The notes beneath the pieces are model-generated. The model was not told where the DNA came from. It saw only the letters and a list, made by a program, of their open reading frames with translations, and did no database searches. Made by a program: the position numbers and the translations under genes. 64,000 nt of DNA from Rhodobacterales bacterium HKCCA1288 (GTDB taxonomy: Bacteria; Pseudomonadota; Alphaproteobacteria; Rhodobacterales; Rhodobacteraceae). This document shows positions 1 through 8,224 of the stretch, in pieces (the stretch's first letter is position 1; each line of letters starts with the position of its first letter). Location: positions 310,001 to 374,000 of the forward strand of contig CP065161.1 in NCBI GenBank assembly GCA_015693905.1, read 5' to 3'.

Positions 1-175
1 GTTTCGCATCGGCCATTTGGGGATGTTGACCGATGTTATGGTTCTTTCTGGTCTGGCCACTGCCGAAATGTGCATGGCCGATCTGGGATGGGACATCCCG
101 CTTGGGTCAGGGGTTGCCGCTGCGCAGGATTATTTCCGCGCGGATCAAACCGCCCTTCGCCAAGCTGCTGAATGA
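1..175 (+). CDS. bhcA: aspartate-glyoxylate aminotransferase, C-terminal fragment (5' end outside window)
   Basis: The open frame beginning at base 2 encodes the last 57 residues of a class V (serine-glyoxylate type) aminotransferase and stops with TGA at 173-175. It starts FRIGHLGMLTDVMVLSG, which is typical of the C-terminal domain of serine-pyruvate/alanine-glyoxylate aminotransferases. The next three genes match bhcB, bhcC and bhcD of the beta-hydroxyaspartate cycle, so I infer this is the aspartate-glyoxylate aminotransferase BhcA. That enzyme transfers the amino group of aspartate to glyoxylate to give glycine and oxaloacetate. The PLP lysine lies outside the window, so the substrate assignment rests on context alone. 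Confidence 0.75.
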   Translation, partial: FRIGHLGMLTDVMVLSGLATAEMCMADLGWDIPLGSGVAAAQDYFRADQTALRQAAE

Positions 176-187
176 GAGGGTAAAAAT

Positions 188-1159
188 ATGAACGACCTTA
201 GCCCAATTTCCGTGCCAAGCTATCAAGACAGCCTTGATGCCTACGCACGGATCACGCCCTATATCCACCGCACGCCCATTCTGACCTCGCGCTTTTTGAA
301 CGCGTTGGTCGGGGGGGAGATGTTCTTTAAATGTGAGAACTTTCAGAAGGCAGGCGCCTTCAAGGTGCGCGGTGCATGTAATGCGGTGTTTGGCCTGTCA
401 GATGCAGAGGCGGCACGCGGCGTTTGCACCCATTCGAGTGGCAATCACGCCTTGTCTTTGTCCTATGCAGCAGGGCGGCGGGGCATTCCGTGCCATGTGG
501 TGATGCCGCACAGCGCGCCGCAGGCCAAAAAAGACGCGGTGCGGGGCTATGGCGGGATCATCACGGAATGTGAGCCTTCGACAACCTCGCGCGAGGCGGT
601 CTTTGCCGAGGTGCAGGCGAAAACAGGCGGCAATTTTGTGCATCCCTATAATGATCCCCGCGTGATTGCAGGCCAAGCCACCTGTTCGCGTGAATTGATC
701 GAAGATGTGCCCAATCTTGACGCTGTAGTGGCCCCAATTGGCGGGGGTGGTATGATCTCTGGCACCTGTTTGACGCTGTCAAATATCGCCCCTGAGATCA
801 AAATATATGCCGCCGAACCAGACCAAGCGGATGATGCCGCGCGCAGTTTTCGGGCAGGCCATATCATCGCGGATGACGCGCCCCAGACCATCGCGGATGG
901 TTTGAAAGTGCCGTTGAAAGACCTGACTTGGCATTTTGTGAAATCCCATGTCACCGATATTTTGACCGCAAGCGAAGATGAAATCGTGGATGCGATGAAA
1001 CTGACTTGGGCGCGCATGAAAATTGTGATCGAGCCAAGCTGTGCAGTGCCCTTGGCGGTGATTTTGAAGAACAAACATCTCTTTGCGGGCAAGCGCACTG
1101 GGGTGATTATTACAGGCGGCAATGTCGATTTAGACCGTTTGCCATGGATGAAAGGCTAA
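188..1159 (+). CDS. bhcB: beta-hydroxyaspartate dehydratase (threonine dehydratase-like, PLP)
   Basis: This is a 323-residue fold-type II PLP enzyme of the serine/threonine dehydratase family. The PLP lysine is K59 in FQKAGAFKVRGA, and the glycine-rich phosphate loop is PIGGGGMISG near residue 185. In the beta-hydroxyaspartate cycle BhcB dehydrates (2R,3S)-beta-hydroxyaspartate to iminosuccinate. The family alone would also allow threonine or serine racemase/dehydratase. The order bhcA-bhcB-bhcC-bhcD, with short gaps of 4-12 bases, is what points to BhcB. The start ATG lies 12 bases after the bhcA stop, with AGAGGG just upstream. It is likely cotranscribed with its neighbours under a regulator located outside the window. 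Confidence 0.85.
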   Translation: MNDLSPISVPSYQDSLDAYARITPYIHRTPILTSRFLNALVGGEMFFKCENFQKAGAFKVRGACNAVFGLSDAEAARGVCTHSSGNHALSLSYAAGRRGIPCHVVMPHSAPQAKKDAVRGYGGIITECEPSTTSREAVFAEVQAKTGGNFVHPYNDPRVIAGQATCSRELIEDVPNLDAVVAPIGGGGMISGTCLTLSNIAPEIKIYAAEPDQADDAARSFRAGHIIADDAPQTIADGLKVPLKDLTWHFVKSHVTDILTASEDEIVDAMKLTWARMKIVIEPSCAVPLAVILKNKHLFAGKRTGVIITGGNVDLDRLPWMKG

Positions 1160-1163
1160 GAGC

Positions 1164-2327
1164 ATGAACACCCATACAAGTTTTGAAAATCTGGAAGTTG
1201 GCTATGACATTCCCGCGCTGCCTGGCATGGCGGAGGCGGATATCCAGACCCCGTGCTTGATCCTTGATCTCGATGCGCTTGAGCGCAACATCAAGAAAAT
1301 GGGCGATTATGCCGCCGCCCATGGGATGCGCCACCGTGTGCATGGCAAGATGCATAAATCAGTCGATGTGGCGAAGTTGCAAGAAAGCCTTGGCGGGGCC
1401 TGTGGTGTCTGCTGCCAAAAGGTGAGCGAGGCCGAAGTTTTTGCCCGCGGCGGTATTCGGGATGTTTTGGTCAGCAATCAGGTGCGCGACCCGCAAAAAA
1501 TTGATCGTTTGGCACGGATCCCCCTTTTGGGCGCGCGCGCGATTTGCTGTGTCGATGATCTGAGCAACATCGCCGATCTTTCTGCGGCTGCCACCCGTCA
1601 CGGCACGGTCATCGAATGTCTGGTTGAGATTGATTGCGGGGCAGGGCGCTGTGGTGTCACCACCACCCCCGAGGTTGTGGCCTTAGCCCGCGCCATTGAT
1701 GCGGCCGAGGGGTTAAAATTTGCAGGCATTCAGGCCTATCAAGGCGCAATGCAGCATCTTGATCACTATGAAGACCGCAAAGCGAAAATTGCGGTTGCCG
1801 TGGCCATGGTCAAGGACGCGGTCGATACATTGGCCGCAGAAGGGATTGCCTGCGATATCGTGGGCGGTGGCGGCACAGGCAGCTATTATTTCGAAAGTAC
1901 ATCGGGCGTCTATAACGAGCTTCAATGTGGCTCTTACGCCTTTATGGATGCGGATTATGGCCGCATTCTTGATGAAAACGGCAACCGCATTGACCGCGGC
2001 GAATGGGAAAATGCCCTGTTCATCCTGACCTCGGTGATGAGCCATGCCAAGGCCGATAAGGCGATTGTCGATGCAGGGCTCAAGGCGCAATCGGTCGATA
2101 GTGGCTTGCCTGTGATCTATGGGCGCGATGATGTCGAATATGTCAAATGCAGCGATGAGCATGGCGTGGTGGCCGACCCAAAAGGGGTTTTGGCCATCAA
2201 TGAAAAGCTGCGTCTTGTGCCAGGTCACTGTGACCCGACCTGCAATGTGCATGATTGGTATGTCGGCGTGCGGGGCGGCAAGGTTGAGGTGGTTTGGCCC
2301 ATCTCGGCCCGTGGCAAGGCCTATTGA
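1164..2327 (+). CDS. bhcC: beta-hydroxyaspartate aldolase (D-threonine aldolase-like)
   Basis: This 387-residue protein belongs to the D-threonine aldolase / alanine racemase-fold group: an N-terminal PLP barrel with the lysine in RVHGKMHKS, and a C-terminal domain with the CDPTCNVHDWY stretch that carries metal and cofactor ligands in this family. In the beta-hydroxyaspartate cycle BhcC condenses glycine with glyoxylate to form beta-hydroxyaspartate. It starts 4 bases after bhcB, which implies translational coupling. The family includes 3-hydroxy-D-aspartate aldolases, which agrees with this role. Without the neighbours I would call it only a D-threonine-aldolase-like enzyme. Confidence 0.85.
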   Translation: MNTHTSFENLEVGYDIPALPGMAEADIQTPCLILDLDALERNIKKMGDYAAAHGMRHRVHGKMHKSVDVAKLQESLGGACGVCCQKVSEAEVFARGGIRDVLVSNQVRDPQKIDRLARIPLLGARAICCVDDLSNIADLSAAATRHGTVIECLVEIDCGAGRCGVTTTPEVVALARAIDAAEGLKFAGIQAYQGAMQHLDHYEDRKAKIAVAVAMVKDAVDTLAAEGIACDIVGGGGTGSYYFESTSGVYNELQCGSYAFMDADYGRILDENGNRIDRGEWENALFILTSVMSHAKADKAIVDAGLKAQSVDSGLPVIYGRDDVEYVKCSDEHGVVADPKGVLAINEKLRLVPGHCDPTCNVHDWYVGVRGGKVEVVWPISARGKAY

Positions 2328-2339
2328 GGCGGGGGGACG

Positions 2340-3299
2340 ATGTATATCATTCCAGAAAGTTTGATTGCCGATCTTGTCAGTGCCGAAGATGCGTTTGAGG
2401 CAATGCGCGGCTGTTTCGCCGCGATGGCCGATGGCGATGCCTATAATTTCCCCGTGATCCGCGAGGCCTTGGGCGAGGGGCGCCAATATGGGTTCAAGTC
2501 GGGCTTTGATCGCGCAGGCGCGGTGATGGGGGTGAAATCGGGCGGGTATTTCCCCGGAAATGCCGCGCGCGGTTTGATCAATCATCAATCCTGTGTGCTG
2601 TTATTTGATCCTGAAACAGGCCGTCCCACCGCAATGGTGGGGGGGAACCTGTTGACGGCCCTACGCACAGCCGCCGCATCGGCCCTGTCGATTGATCAAT
2701 TGGCGCGTCCCGATGCCCAAGTTTTGGGTATGGTGGGCGCGGGGCATCAGTCGGCATTTCAATTGCGCGCGGCCCTGCAGGTGCGCGAATTTACCCGCGT
2801 TTTGGGTTGGAACCGCAATCCTGACCGCCTGTCCCGCTTGGCGGAGGTCTGTGCCGAAGCGGGGGTTGAGTTCACCCCCGTTGATCTGGCCGCGATGCAG
2901 GAGGCCGATGTGATCATCACCATCACCTCATCCAATGCCGCAAGCCTGCTTACGGACCATGTCAGTGCAGGCTGCCATATCTCTGCGATGGGAACCGATA
3001 CAATCGGCAAGCAGGAGATTGATCCTGCACTCTTTGCGCGCGCTGCGGTCTTTACCGATGAGGTCGCACAATCTGTCACTATCGGCGAGGCACAACACGC
3101 CGTGGCGCAAGGCTTGATTGGGCGCGAGGATATCACCCCCTTGGGGGCGGTGGTCACAGGGGCGGCCAAGGGCCGTGTCTCGCCCGATCAGATCACGATT
3201 TTCGATGGCACGGGTGTCGGGCTTCAGGATTTGGCCGTAGCCCAAACCGCCCTCAGCCGTGCCCGCGCGCAGGGTTTGGGTTCAGAGGTCGTGTTTTAG
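2340..3299 (+). CDS. bhcD: iminosuccinate reductase (ornithine cyclodeaminase/mu-crystallin family)
   Basis: This is a 319-residue protein of the ornithine cyclodeaminase/mu-crystallin family. It has the Rossmann motif GMVGAGHQSAFQLRA near residue 130 and the family segment GTDTIGKQEIDP. In the beta-hydroxyaspartate cycle BhcD reduces iminosuccinate to L-aspartate and so regenerates the amino donor used by BhcA. The gene begins 12 bases after bhcC, preceded by GGGGGG. Together the four genes convert two glyoxylate to one oxaloacetate without carbon loss. The sequence alone does not exclude other members of the family such as ketimine reductases. Confidence 0.85.
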   Translation: MYIIPESLIADLVSAEDAFEAMRGCFAAMADGDAYNFPVIREALGEGRQYGFKSGFDRAGAVMGVKSGGYFPGNAARGLINHQSCVLLFDPETGRPTAMVGGNLLTALRTAAASALSIDQLARPDAQVLGMVGAGHQSAFQLRAALQVREFTRVLGWNRNPDRLSRLAEVCAEAGVEFTPVDLAAMQEADVIITITSSNAASLLTDHVSAGCHISAMGTDTIGKQEIDPALFARAAVFTDEVAQSVTIGEAQHAVAQGLIGREDITPLGAVVTGAAKGRVSPDQITIFDGTGVGLQDLAVAQTALSRARAQGLGSEVVF

Positions 3300-3314
3300 G
3301 GAAAGACATAAGGC

Positions 3315-3388
3315 TGGAGCGGGTAGCGGGAATCGAACCCGCGCCAAGAGCTTGGGAAGCTCGTGTGATACCATTTCACCATACCCGC
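3315..3388 (-). tRNA. tRNA-Gly (anticodon CCC)
   Basis: On the minus strand the acceptor arm GCGGGTA pairs with TACCCGC. The D stem is GTG/CAC, the anticodon loop is TTCCCAA (anticodon CCC), and the T stem GCGGG/CCCGC encloses TTCGATT. The discriminator is T and CCA is encoded, giving 74 bases. The outermost anticodon-stem pair, position 27-43, is C opposite U, a mismatch; the other four pairs are canonical. Confidence 0.95.
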
Positions 3389-3418
3389 GCATGGCCTTGA
3401 TGGGCCAGTCGATACGAT

Positions 3419-3448
3419 AAGGCAGGGGTTTCGTCAACCTCTGCCTTT
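3419..3448. terminator. hairpin between tRNA-Gly and ramA-like gene
   Basis: A 12-base arm AAGGCAGGGGTT is followed by loop TCGTC and the arm AACCTCTGCCTT, with one non-Watson-Crick position. The hairpin lies just downstream of the ramA-like stop codon on the minus strand. The T-run is short on both strands (TTT on plus), so termination efficiency is uncertain. Confidence 0.5.
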
Positions 3449-3455
3449 CTCTCAG

Positions 3456-5519
3456 TCAGCCCCGCCGTCTGCGCCGCCGCCCGTCATCATTGGCCCCGCC
3501 GCCAGAGGCGCCAAAATTTACATCAGGCAGGCTGACCACTGTGGTCAGATGGGGCATGGCGGCGGTTTTATGCGGGATGGCGTTTGCGGCCACGAAATGT
3601 TCCTGAAACCTTGGCTCAATCGCGGTTTCAACCTTTTGGATGGCGCGCACGCCCCCCTCAATGCGCTTGCGTGCCGCACGGTTGCACAGCGCAATGCGCG
3701 CGCCATGGCCTGCGGCATTGCCTGCGCTTGTGACTTTCTCAAGCGGGGCATCGGGGATCATCCCTAAAATCATTGCGTGTTTTGGGCTGATATGCGCGCC
3801 GAAAGCCCCCGCCAAAACCACGCGATCGACCGCTTCTACATCCATCTGATCCATCAACAAACGCGCGCCTGCATAAAGCGCGGATTTCGCCAATTGAATG
3901 GCGCGAATATCGCCTTGCGTGACGGTGATGCGCGGCCCGCCCGTGGCGGTGCCGTCAAAGATTAGATATTCATGGGTGCGCCCTGTGGGGATAGACCGCG
4001 GGGTTCCTGTTTGCTCGGCACTGCCAATCAGACCTGACCCGTCCAACAGGCCCGCGGCGCGCATTTCCGCCACGGCCTCGATTATGCCAGAGCCACAAAT
4101 GCCCGTAATGCCTGTCTGCGCGGTGGCCTCGGCAAACCCTGCCTCGTCAGACCACAGATCGCAGCCAATGACGCGAAACCGCGGTTCTTTGGTGGCGGGG
4201 TCGATTTCGATATGCTCAATCGCACCAGGCGCGGCCCGTTGCCCTGACGAGATTTGCGCCCCCTCAAAGGCAGGCCCCGTGGGCGAGGAACAGGCGAGAA
4301 CCTTGGTCTTATTCCCAAGCAGGATTTCAGCATTGGTTCCGACATCCACGATCAGCACCAAATCCTCAGATTGTTCTGGGGCCTCCGATAGGGCCACGGC
4401 GGCGGCATCGGCCCCCACATGGCCCGCGATACAGGGCAGCAGGTAAATCTGCGCTTGTGGGTTCAATGTGGACAGCCCCAAGTCAGGCGCACTGAGACGC
4501 AAGGCATCCGAGGTTGCCAGTGCAAAGGGCGCTTGGCCCAATTCCACAGGATCAATTCCCAAAAGCAGATGGTGCATCACGGGGTTGCAGACGAATACGG
4601 TTTCCACGATCAGCTTGGGGTCAATGCCCGCATCCTCGGCAATTTGCCCGGCTAATGTGTTAATGGCCTCGCGCACCGCGCGGGTCATCTCAGTGGCACC
4701 GCCTTCTTGCATCATGGCATAGGAGACGCGGCTCATCAGATCCTCACCAAAACGGATTTGTGGGTTCATGATCCCCGCAGAGCCCATCACTGCACCCGTG
4801 GTCAAATCACACAGATGCGCCGCGATTGTGGTCGAGCCAAGATCAATCGCAAGGCCGTAAATTCCGCCCTCATGAAGATTTGGCCAAATCTCAAGAATTT
4901 GCGCCACGCCGCCCTCATCGGGTTGAAAGAGGGCGACTGAAATTTGCCATTTGCCCTTGCGCAAAACGGTTTGCAGCTTGGCCAAAACGGGCAGGGCGGC
5001 GCTGACCTGATGCACATCCCATTGTTGTGCGAGGGCATCTTTCAAGCGTTCAAAATCGCCCGAGGGTTCATGCATGTCAGGCTCGGCCACCTCGACCATG
5101 ACAATCCGCGTGGCGGGATCCATAGTGATTGGCTTGGTCGAGGCCTCTTTGCGCACGACCTGACGATGCACCTGACTGGTTTCAGGCACATCAATCACAA
5201 CATCGCCCAACACCTTGGCCTGACAGCCCAAACGGCGGCCTGAAATCAGACCTTTCACGCGGTCATAGCGGGCCTCAACCTCGTTCCATTCGGAAAGGGC
5301 ATCTTCGTGCACTGTGACGCCATGTTTGGCAAATTCACCGAAACTGGGGGTGATCTGGCATTTGGAACAAATGCCGCGCCCGCCACAGACACTATCCAAA
5401 TCCACCCCGAGCGCGCGGGCCGCCTGCAGCACGGGCGTGCCTTTGGCAAAGCGACCGCGTTTGCCAGAGGGGGTAAAAATCACCAAAGGGTCTTTGTCAT
5501 CTGTGCCTGCGCTGCCCAT
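3456..5519 (-). CDS. RamA-like corrinoid protein reactivase (2Fe-2S ferredoxin + ASKHA domain)
   Basis: This 687-residue protein has an N-terminal plant-type [2Fe-2S] ferredoxin domain with ligands C45, C51, C54 and C99 (VCGGRGICSKC...GCQA). The C-terminal two-thirds is of the DUF4445/ASKHA type, with the nucleotide-binding motif YGLAIDLGSTTIAAHL and later IVDVGTNAEI and VLAGAFGAHI. RamA proteins reduce inactive Co(II) corrinoids to Co(I) with ATP and an electron donor. The neighbours are a stand-alone methyltetrahydrofolate-binding methyltransferase and a MetF homologue. From memory, genetic work in roseobacters linked such proteins to a methionine synthase split into separate polypeptides that lacks the MetH reactivation domain; that is the best guess here. 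The C-terminus ends in an unusual run of six arginines and a glycine. Confidence 0.85.
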   Translation of the reverse strand: MGSAGTDDKDPLVIFTPSGKRGRFAKGTPVLQAARALGVDLDSVCGGRGICSKCQITPSFGEFAKHGVTVHEDALSEWNEVEARYDRVKGLISGRRLGCQAKVLGDVVIDVPETSQVHRQVVRKEASTKPITMDPATRIVMVEVAEPDMHEPSGDFERLKDALAQQWDVHQVSAALPVLAKLQTVLRKGKWQISVALFQPDEGGVAQILEIWPNLHEGGIYGLAIDLGSTTIAAHLCDLTTGAVMGSAGIMNPQIRFGEDLMSRVSYAMMQEGGATEMTRAVREAINTLAGQIAEDAGIDPKLIVETVFVCNPVMHHLLLGIDPVELGQAPFALATSDALRLSAPDLGLSTLNPQAQIYLLPCIAGHVGADAAAVALSEAPEQSEDLVLIVDVGTNAEILLGNKTKVLACSSPTGPAFEGAQISSGQRAAPGAIEHIEIDPATKEPRFRVIGCDLWSDEAGFAEATAQTGITGICGSGIIEAVAEMRAAGLLDGSGLIGSAEQTGTPRSIPTGRTHEYLIFDGTATGGPRITVTQGDIRAIQLAKSALYAGARLLMDQMDVEAVDRVVLAGAFGAHISPKHAMILGMIPDAPLEKVTSAGNAAGHGARIALCNRAARKRIEGGVRAIQKVETAIEPRFQEHFVAANAIPHKTAAMPHLTTVVSLPDVNFGASGGGANDDGRRRRRRG

Positions 5520-5565
5520 CGGGAAGGATCCTGTTTTGGTCTTTCATTGCTTTTATTGGCGCAAA

Positions 5566-5597
5566 GGCCAGAGCATAAGGTTAAATATGCTCTGGCC
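5566..5597 (-). terminator. perfect 12-bp stem-loop between methyltransferase and ramA-like gene
   Basis: GGCCAGAGCATA (5566-5577) and TATGCTCTGGCC (5586-5597) form a perfect 12-base-pair stem with an 8-base loop. Read on the minus strand, the stem is followed by TTTGC. The weak T-run suggests a partial terminator or mRNA stabiliser that would lower ramA expression relative to the upstream genes. Confidence 0.55.
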
Positions 5598-5620
5598 CGC
5601 GATTTTCAAAAAATGGTGCC

Positions 5621-6697
5621 TTAGCCGCGGCGGCGACCGCCTGCGCGGCGGTTGGCGCGCCCCCCTTGCAGGGCGGCATCTGGATCTTTGTTGAAATTGA
5701 TCCAAGCAGTCCCACCGTCATCTTGGTTAAGCAGCAGGTTGGCGGCGCGGATCGCCTCCATCTCCTTGCCCGCGCGCGGCTTGGTCGAGCCCATGCCGAA
5801 CAATTTGACGAAGGTTTCATCGTCCAGATCTGCGGGCAGGATAATTCCTGCGGCCTCAATCGCGGCTTTCTTTTCGGCAATCGCTTTGGGGCCAACGGGC
5901 AGGGCGACTGGGTTCATGATCGCACTGGTCATGCCCGCTGCATAGGCCATGGGCAAAAACGCGTTATTCACGCCGTGGCGGTTCGGCAAGCCAAAGCTGA
6001 TATTGGATGCGCCGCAGGTGGTGTTCACGCCCAATTCCTCGCGCAAGCGGCGCACGAGGGTAAAGACCTGATGGCCCGCTGTGGCCATCGCGCCAATGGG
6101 CATGACCAATGGGTCAACCACGATATCATGGGCGGGAATGCCATAATCAGCCGCGCGTTCAACAATCTTTTTGGCAACGGCAAAGCGCACTTCGGGGTCT
6201 TCGGAAATGCCTGTGTCATCGTTAGAAATCGCAACAACGGGCACGTTGTATTTCTTGACCAAGGGCAAAACCATCTCAAGGCGTTCTTCTTCGCCTGTGA
6301 CAGAGTTCAAAAGCGGGCGACCTTTGGCAGCAGCCAGACCATTTTCCAAGGCACCGGGAACCGAGCTGTCGATGCACAAGGGGCAATCGGTTACTTCCTG
6401 CACGCATTCGACCAAGGCCTTCATCAAGGCAGGCTCAACAAAGTTATTGTCGGCATAGCGGGGATCTTCGGCCATTTTGTTCGAGAACACCGCGCCAGAG
6501 TTGATGTCCAACACGGTCGCACCCGCCGCCACCTGTGCAATGGCATCCGCTTGCACGCGTGAGAAATCACCGCGTTCCAGCTCTTCGTTCAAGATTTTGC
6601 GCCCTGTGGGGTTGATCCGTTCGCCAATCACGCAAAACGGTTCGTCAAAACCGATCACGGTGGTTTTGGTTTGGGATTCAATGATGGTGCGAGTCAT
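5621..6697 (-). CDS. methyltetrahydrofolate:corrinoid methyltransferase, pterin-binding domain protein
   Basis: This 358-residue protein consists essentially of a pterin-binding (dihydropteroate-synthase-like) domain. IGERINPTGRK lies near residue 25, DINSG near 65, and GASNISFGLPNR near 230, as in the folate module of MetH and in AcsE/MtvA-type methyltransferases. It would move the methyl group between methyl-THF and a corrinoid protein. No B12-binding or homocysteine-binding domain is present in it or elsewhere in the window, so it must act with partners encoded elsewhere. Upstream by 6 bases is the MetF-like reductase that would supply methyl-THF or take it away. The C-terminus is a basic Arg/Gly tail (residues ~344-358) not expected in this fold. 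Confidence 0.85.
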   Translation of the reverse strand: MTRTIIESQTKTTVIGFDEPFCVIGERINPTGRKILNEELERGDFSRVQADAIAQVAAGATVLDINSGAVFSNKMAEDPRYADNNFVEPALMKALVECVQEVTDCPLCIDSSVPGALENGLAAAKGRPLLNSVTGEEERLEMVLPLVKKYNVPVVAISNDDTGISEDPEVRFAVAKKIVERAADYGIPAHDIVVDPLVMPIGAMATAGHQVFTLVRRLREELGVNTTCGASNISFGLPNRHGVNNAFLPMAYAAGMTSAIMNPVALPVGPKAIAEKKAAIEAAGIILPADLDDETFVKLFGMGSTKPRAGKEMEAIRAANLLLNQDDGGTAWINFNKDPDAALQGGRANRRAGGRRRG

Positions 6698-6703
6698 GCT
6701 GGC

Positions 6704-7663
6704 TTATACTCCTTCAACGGCCGGACGCGTGGATGCGCCGCCATGGTCGATGGCCCATTGGGCATTTGTCTTGATCCCGCCAAGCGGGAAGAAATGGACG
6801 GATTCAATCCCGAAATCAGGATTTGCGGCCTTATGCGCGGCGAGTTCTGCGATGATCTCGTCAGGCTCGAACGGCAAAAGAAGTTTCGAGACATCCTTGG
6901 CGCGTTTTTGCAAAACCGACAGAGATGGGCCAACGCCGCAGGCAATGGCGAATTTGATCAAGGTTTGCAGCTTGGCGGGGCCTGCGATACCGATATGGAC
7001 GGGCAGATCAATCCCCGCGGCCTGCAAGGCATTCACCCATGCAATCACGGGCTTGGCTTCAAAGCAGAATTGCGTGGCAAGGGCCATTTTTGCATCTGTG
7101 CGCGCGCTAAAGGCCTGTTTCCAACGCAAAGCCTCCATCACATTGGCATCGCTGCCATCTGGGTCGATGTCGCGGTTGCCTTCGGGGTGGCCTGCCACAT
7201 GCAAGCGTTTGAACCCTGCTTGATCAAACAGCCCCGTTTCCAACAGCTGCATCGAGCTTTCAAATTCACCATGCGCCTGAGGGATGCCGCCCGCCAAGAT
7301 GAGGCCAGAGGTGACACCTGCCTCGCCCTGATAGCGCGCGATCCAATCGCCAAGCGTGGCCTTGTCTTTGATTGAGCGGGCGGGGAAATGTGGCATCACC
7401 TCGAACCCGTCACGGGCAAGGCGCGCTGCGGTCGCGACCATGTCATCAATCTCGGTGCCGTCAATATGGGCGATATAGACGCGGGTGCCCTCGGGCAAAA
7501 GGGCGCGGAAATCTTCCACCTTTTCGGCGGTGCGCGGCATAACCTCAATCGAATAGCCTTGAAGAAAGGCCTCAACCTGAGGGGAATGGGGCGCGACTGG
7601 CGCGCTTGGTTTTTTAAAGTTTAACAAGGCCATAATCTGATCCCTCACGCGCTCAAGGCTCAT
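6704..7663 (-). CDS. methylenetetrahydrofolate reductase-like protein (MetF family)
   Basis: This 319-residue protein has the features of a MetF-type flavin TIM barrel: GTRVYIAHIDGTEIDDM near the start, then GVTSGLILAGGIPQ, and VHIGIAGPAKL near residue 220. It would interconvert methylene-THF and methyl-THF. The start chosen overlaps the stop of the upstream gene (TGATG) and has GAGG upstream. An alternative ATG at 7633 has GAGGG 7 bases before it and would remove 10 residues. It lies between the 'virulence factor' family gene and the corrinoid methyltransferase, so the operon may act in methionine synthesis or C1 catabolism. Confidence 0.85.
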   Translation of the reverse strand: MSLERVRDQIMALLNFKKPSAPVAPHSPQVEAFLQGYSIEVMPRTAEKVEDFRALLPEGTRVYIAHIDGTEIDDMVATAARLARDGFEVMPHFPARSIKDKATLGDWIARYQGEAGVTSGLILAGGIPQAHGEFESSMQLLETGLFDQAGFKRLHVAGHPEGNRDIDPDGSDANVMEALRWKQAFSARTDAKMALATQFCFEAKPVIAWVNALQAAGIDLPVHIGIAGPAKLQTLIKFAIACGVGPSLSVLQKRAKDVSKLLLPFEPDEIIAELAAHKAANPDFGIESVHFFPLGGIKTNAQWAIDHGGASTRPAVEGV

Positions 7664-7965
7664 CAGGCTGCCTCAACGCCATCGCCCGCGATCAAACGCT
7701 TGAGGCGGTCGGTGTCATAGTCGGCATCCAAACGATCTGCATAGACGCGCGCGATGTCGGATGGGTCACCTTCGACCTCGGCCTCTACCACACGGCGCCA
7801 CTCGGCGAGATAGGCTTCGTCATCTTTTGCCCCGACCTTCATCGCGCAGCGGTCAATTGCCTGCTCGAACCGTTCGGGCAGGGGCAATTTGGCTGCAGCG
7901 CGGCCTTTGCCCACAATCACTTGGGCAGGGATGTCGCGCCAGTAAACGATGGTCACAGATGGCAT
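7663..7965 (-). CDS. small 'virulence factor' family protein
   Basis: This is a 100-residue soluble protein beginning MPSVTIVYWRDIPAQVIVGK. It is recognisable as the small family named 'virulence factor' in annotations, which in Rhodobacterales sits next to metF-like and corrinoid methyltransferase genes. No catalytic motif is visible and the name carries no proven function. The ATG at 7965 was chosen because AAGGAA precedes it by 8 bases and family members start this way; the frame stays open upstream to 8091 without a better site. It is the first gene of the minus-strand C1 operon and overlaps the next gene by one base. Confidence 0.7.
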   Translation of the reverse strand: MPSVTIVYWRDIPAQVIVGKGRAAAKLPLPERFEQAIDRCAMKVGAKDDEAYLAEWRRVVEAEVEGDPSDIARVYADRLDADYDTDRLKRLIAGDGVEAA

Positions 7966-8224
7966 TGAATGCGATTCCTTTCTCGTACGGCGCACCATAT
8001 GGGCGCAACCCCCGCGCAATGGGACTAATTTCGACACTAAAATCGGCGCAACCGACCTTGTAAGAGGCACATAGCCCGCGCATACGCACATTGCGAGTGG
8101 TCGAACATCCCAAAATTTTCATGATGATCATGCGCCAAAGCGCCCAACTGCCCCCGAATGCCACGCGAAAGCAGTTGTCGCTTTTTCATGGGGGCGCTAC
8201 CATGCCCATGAAGGAGGGGCAGAA

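Noticed and set aside
7966-8200. Possible SAM, SAH or cobalamin riboswitch ahead of the C1 operon
   Set aside because: I looked for a cobalamin box and for pseudoknot-type SAM/SAH elements on the minus strand and found only short repeats and a 4-base hairpin.
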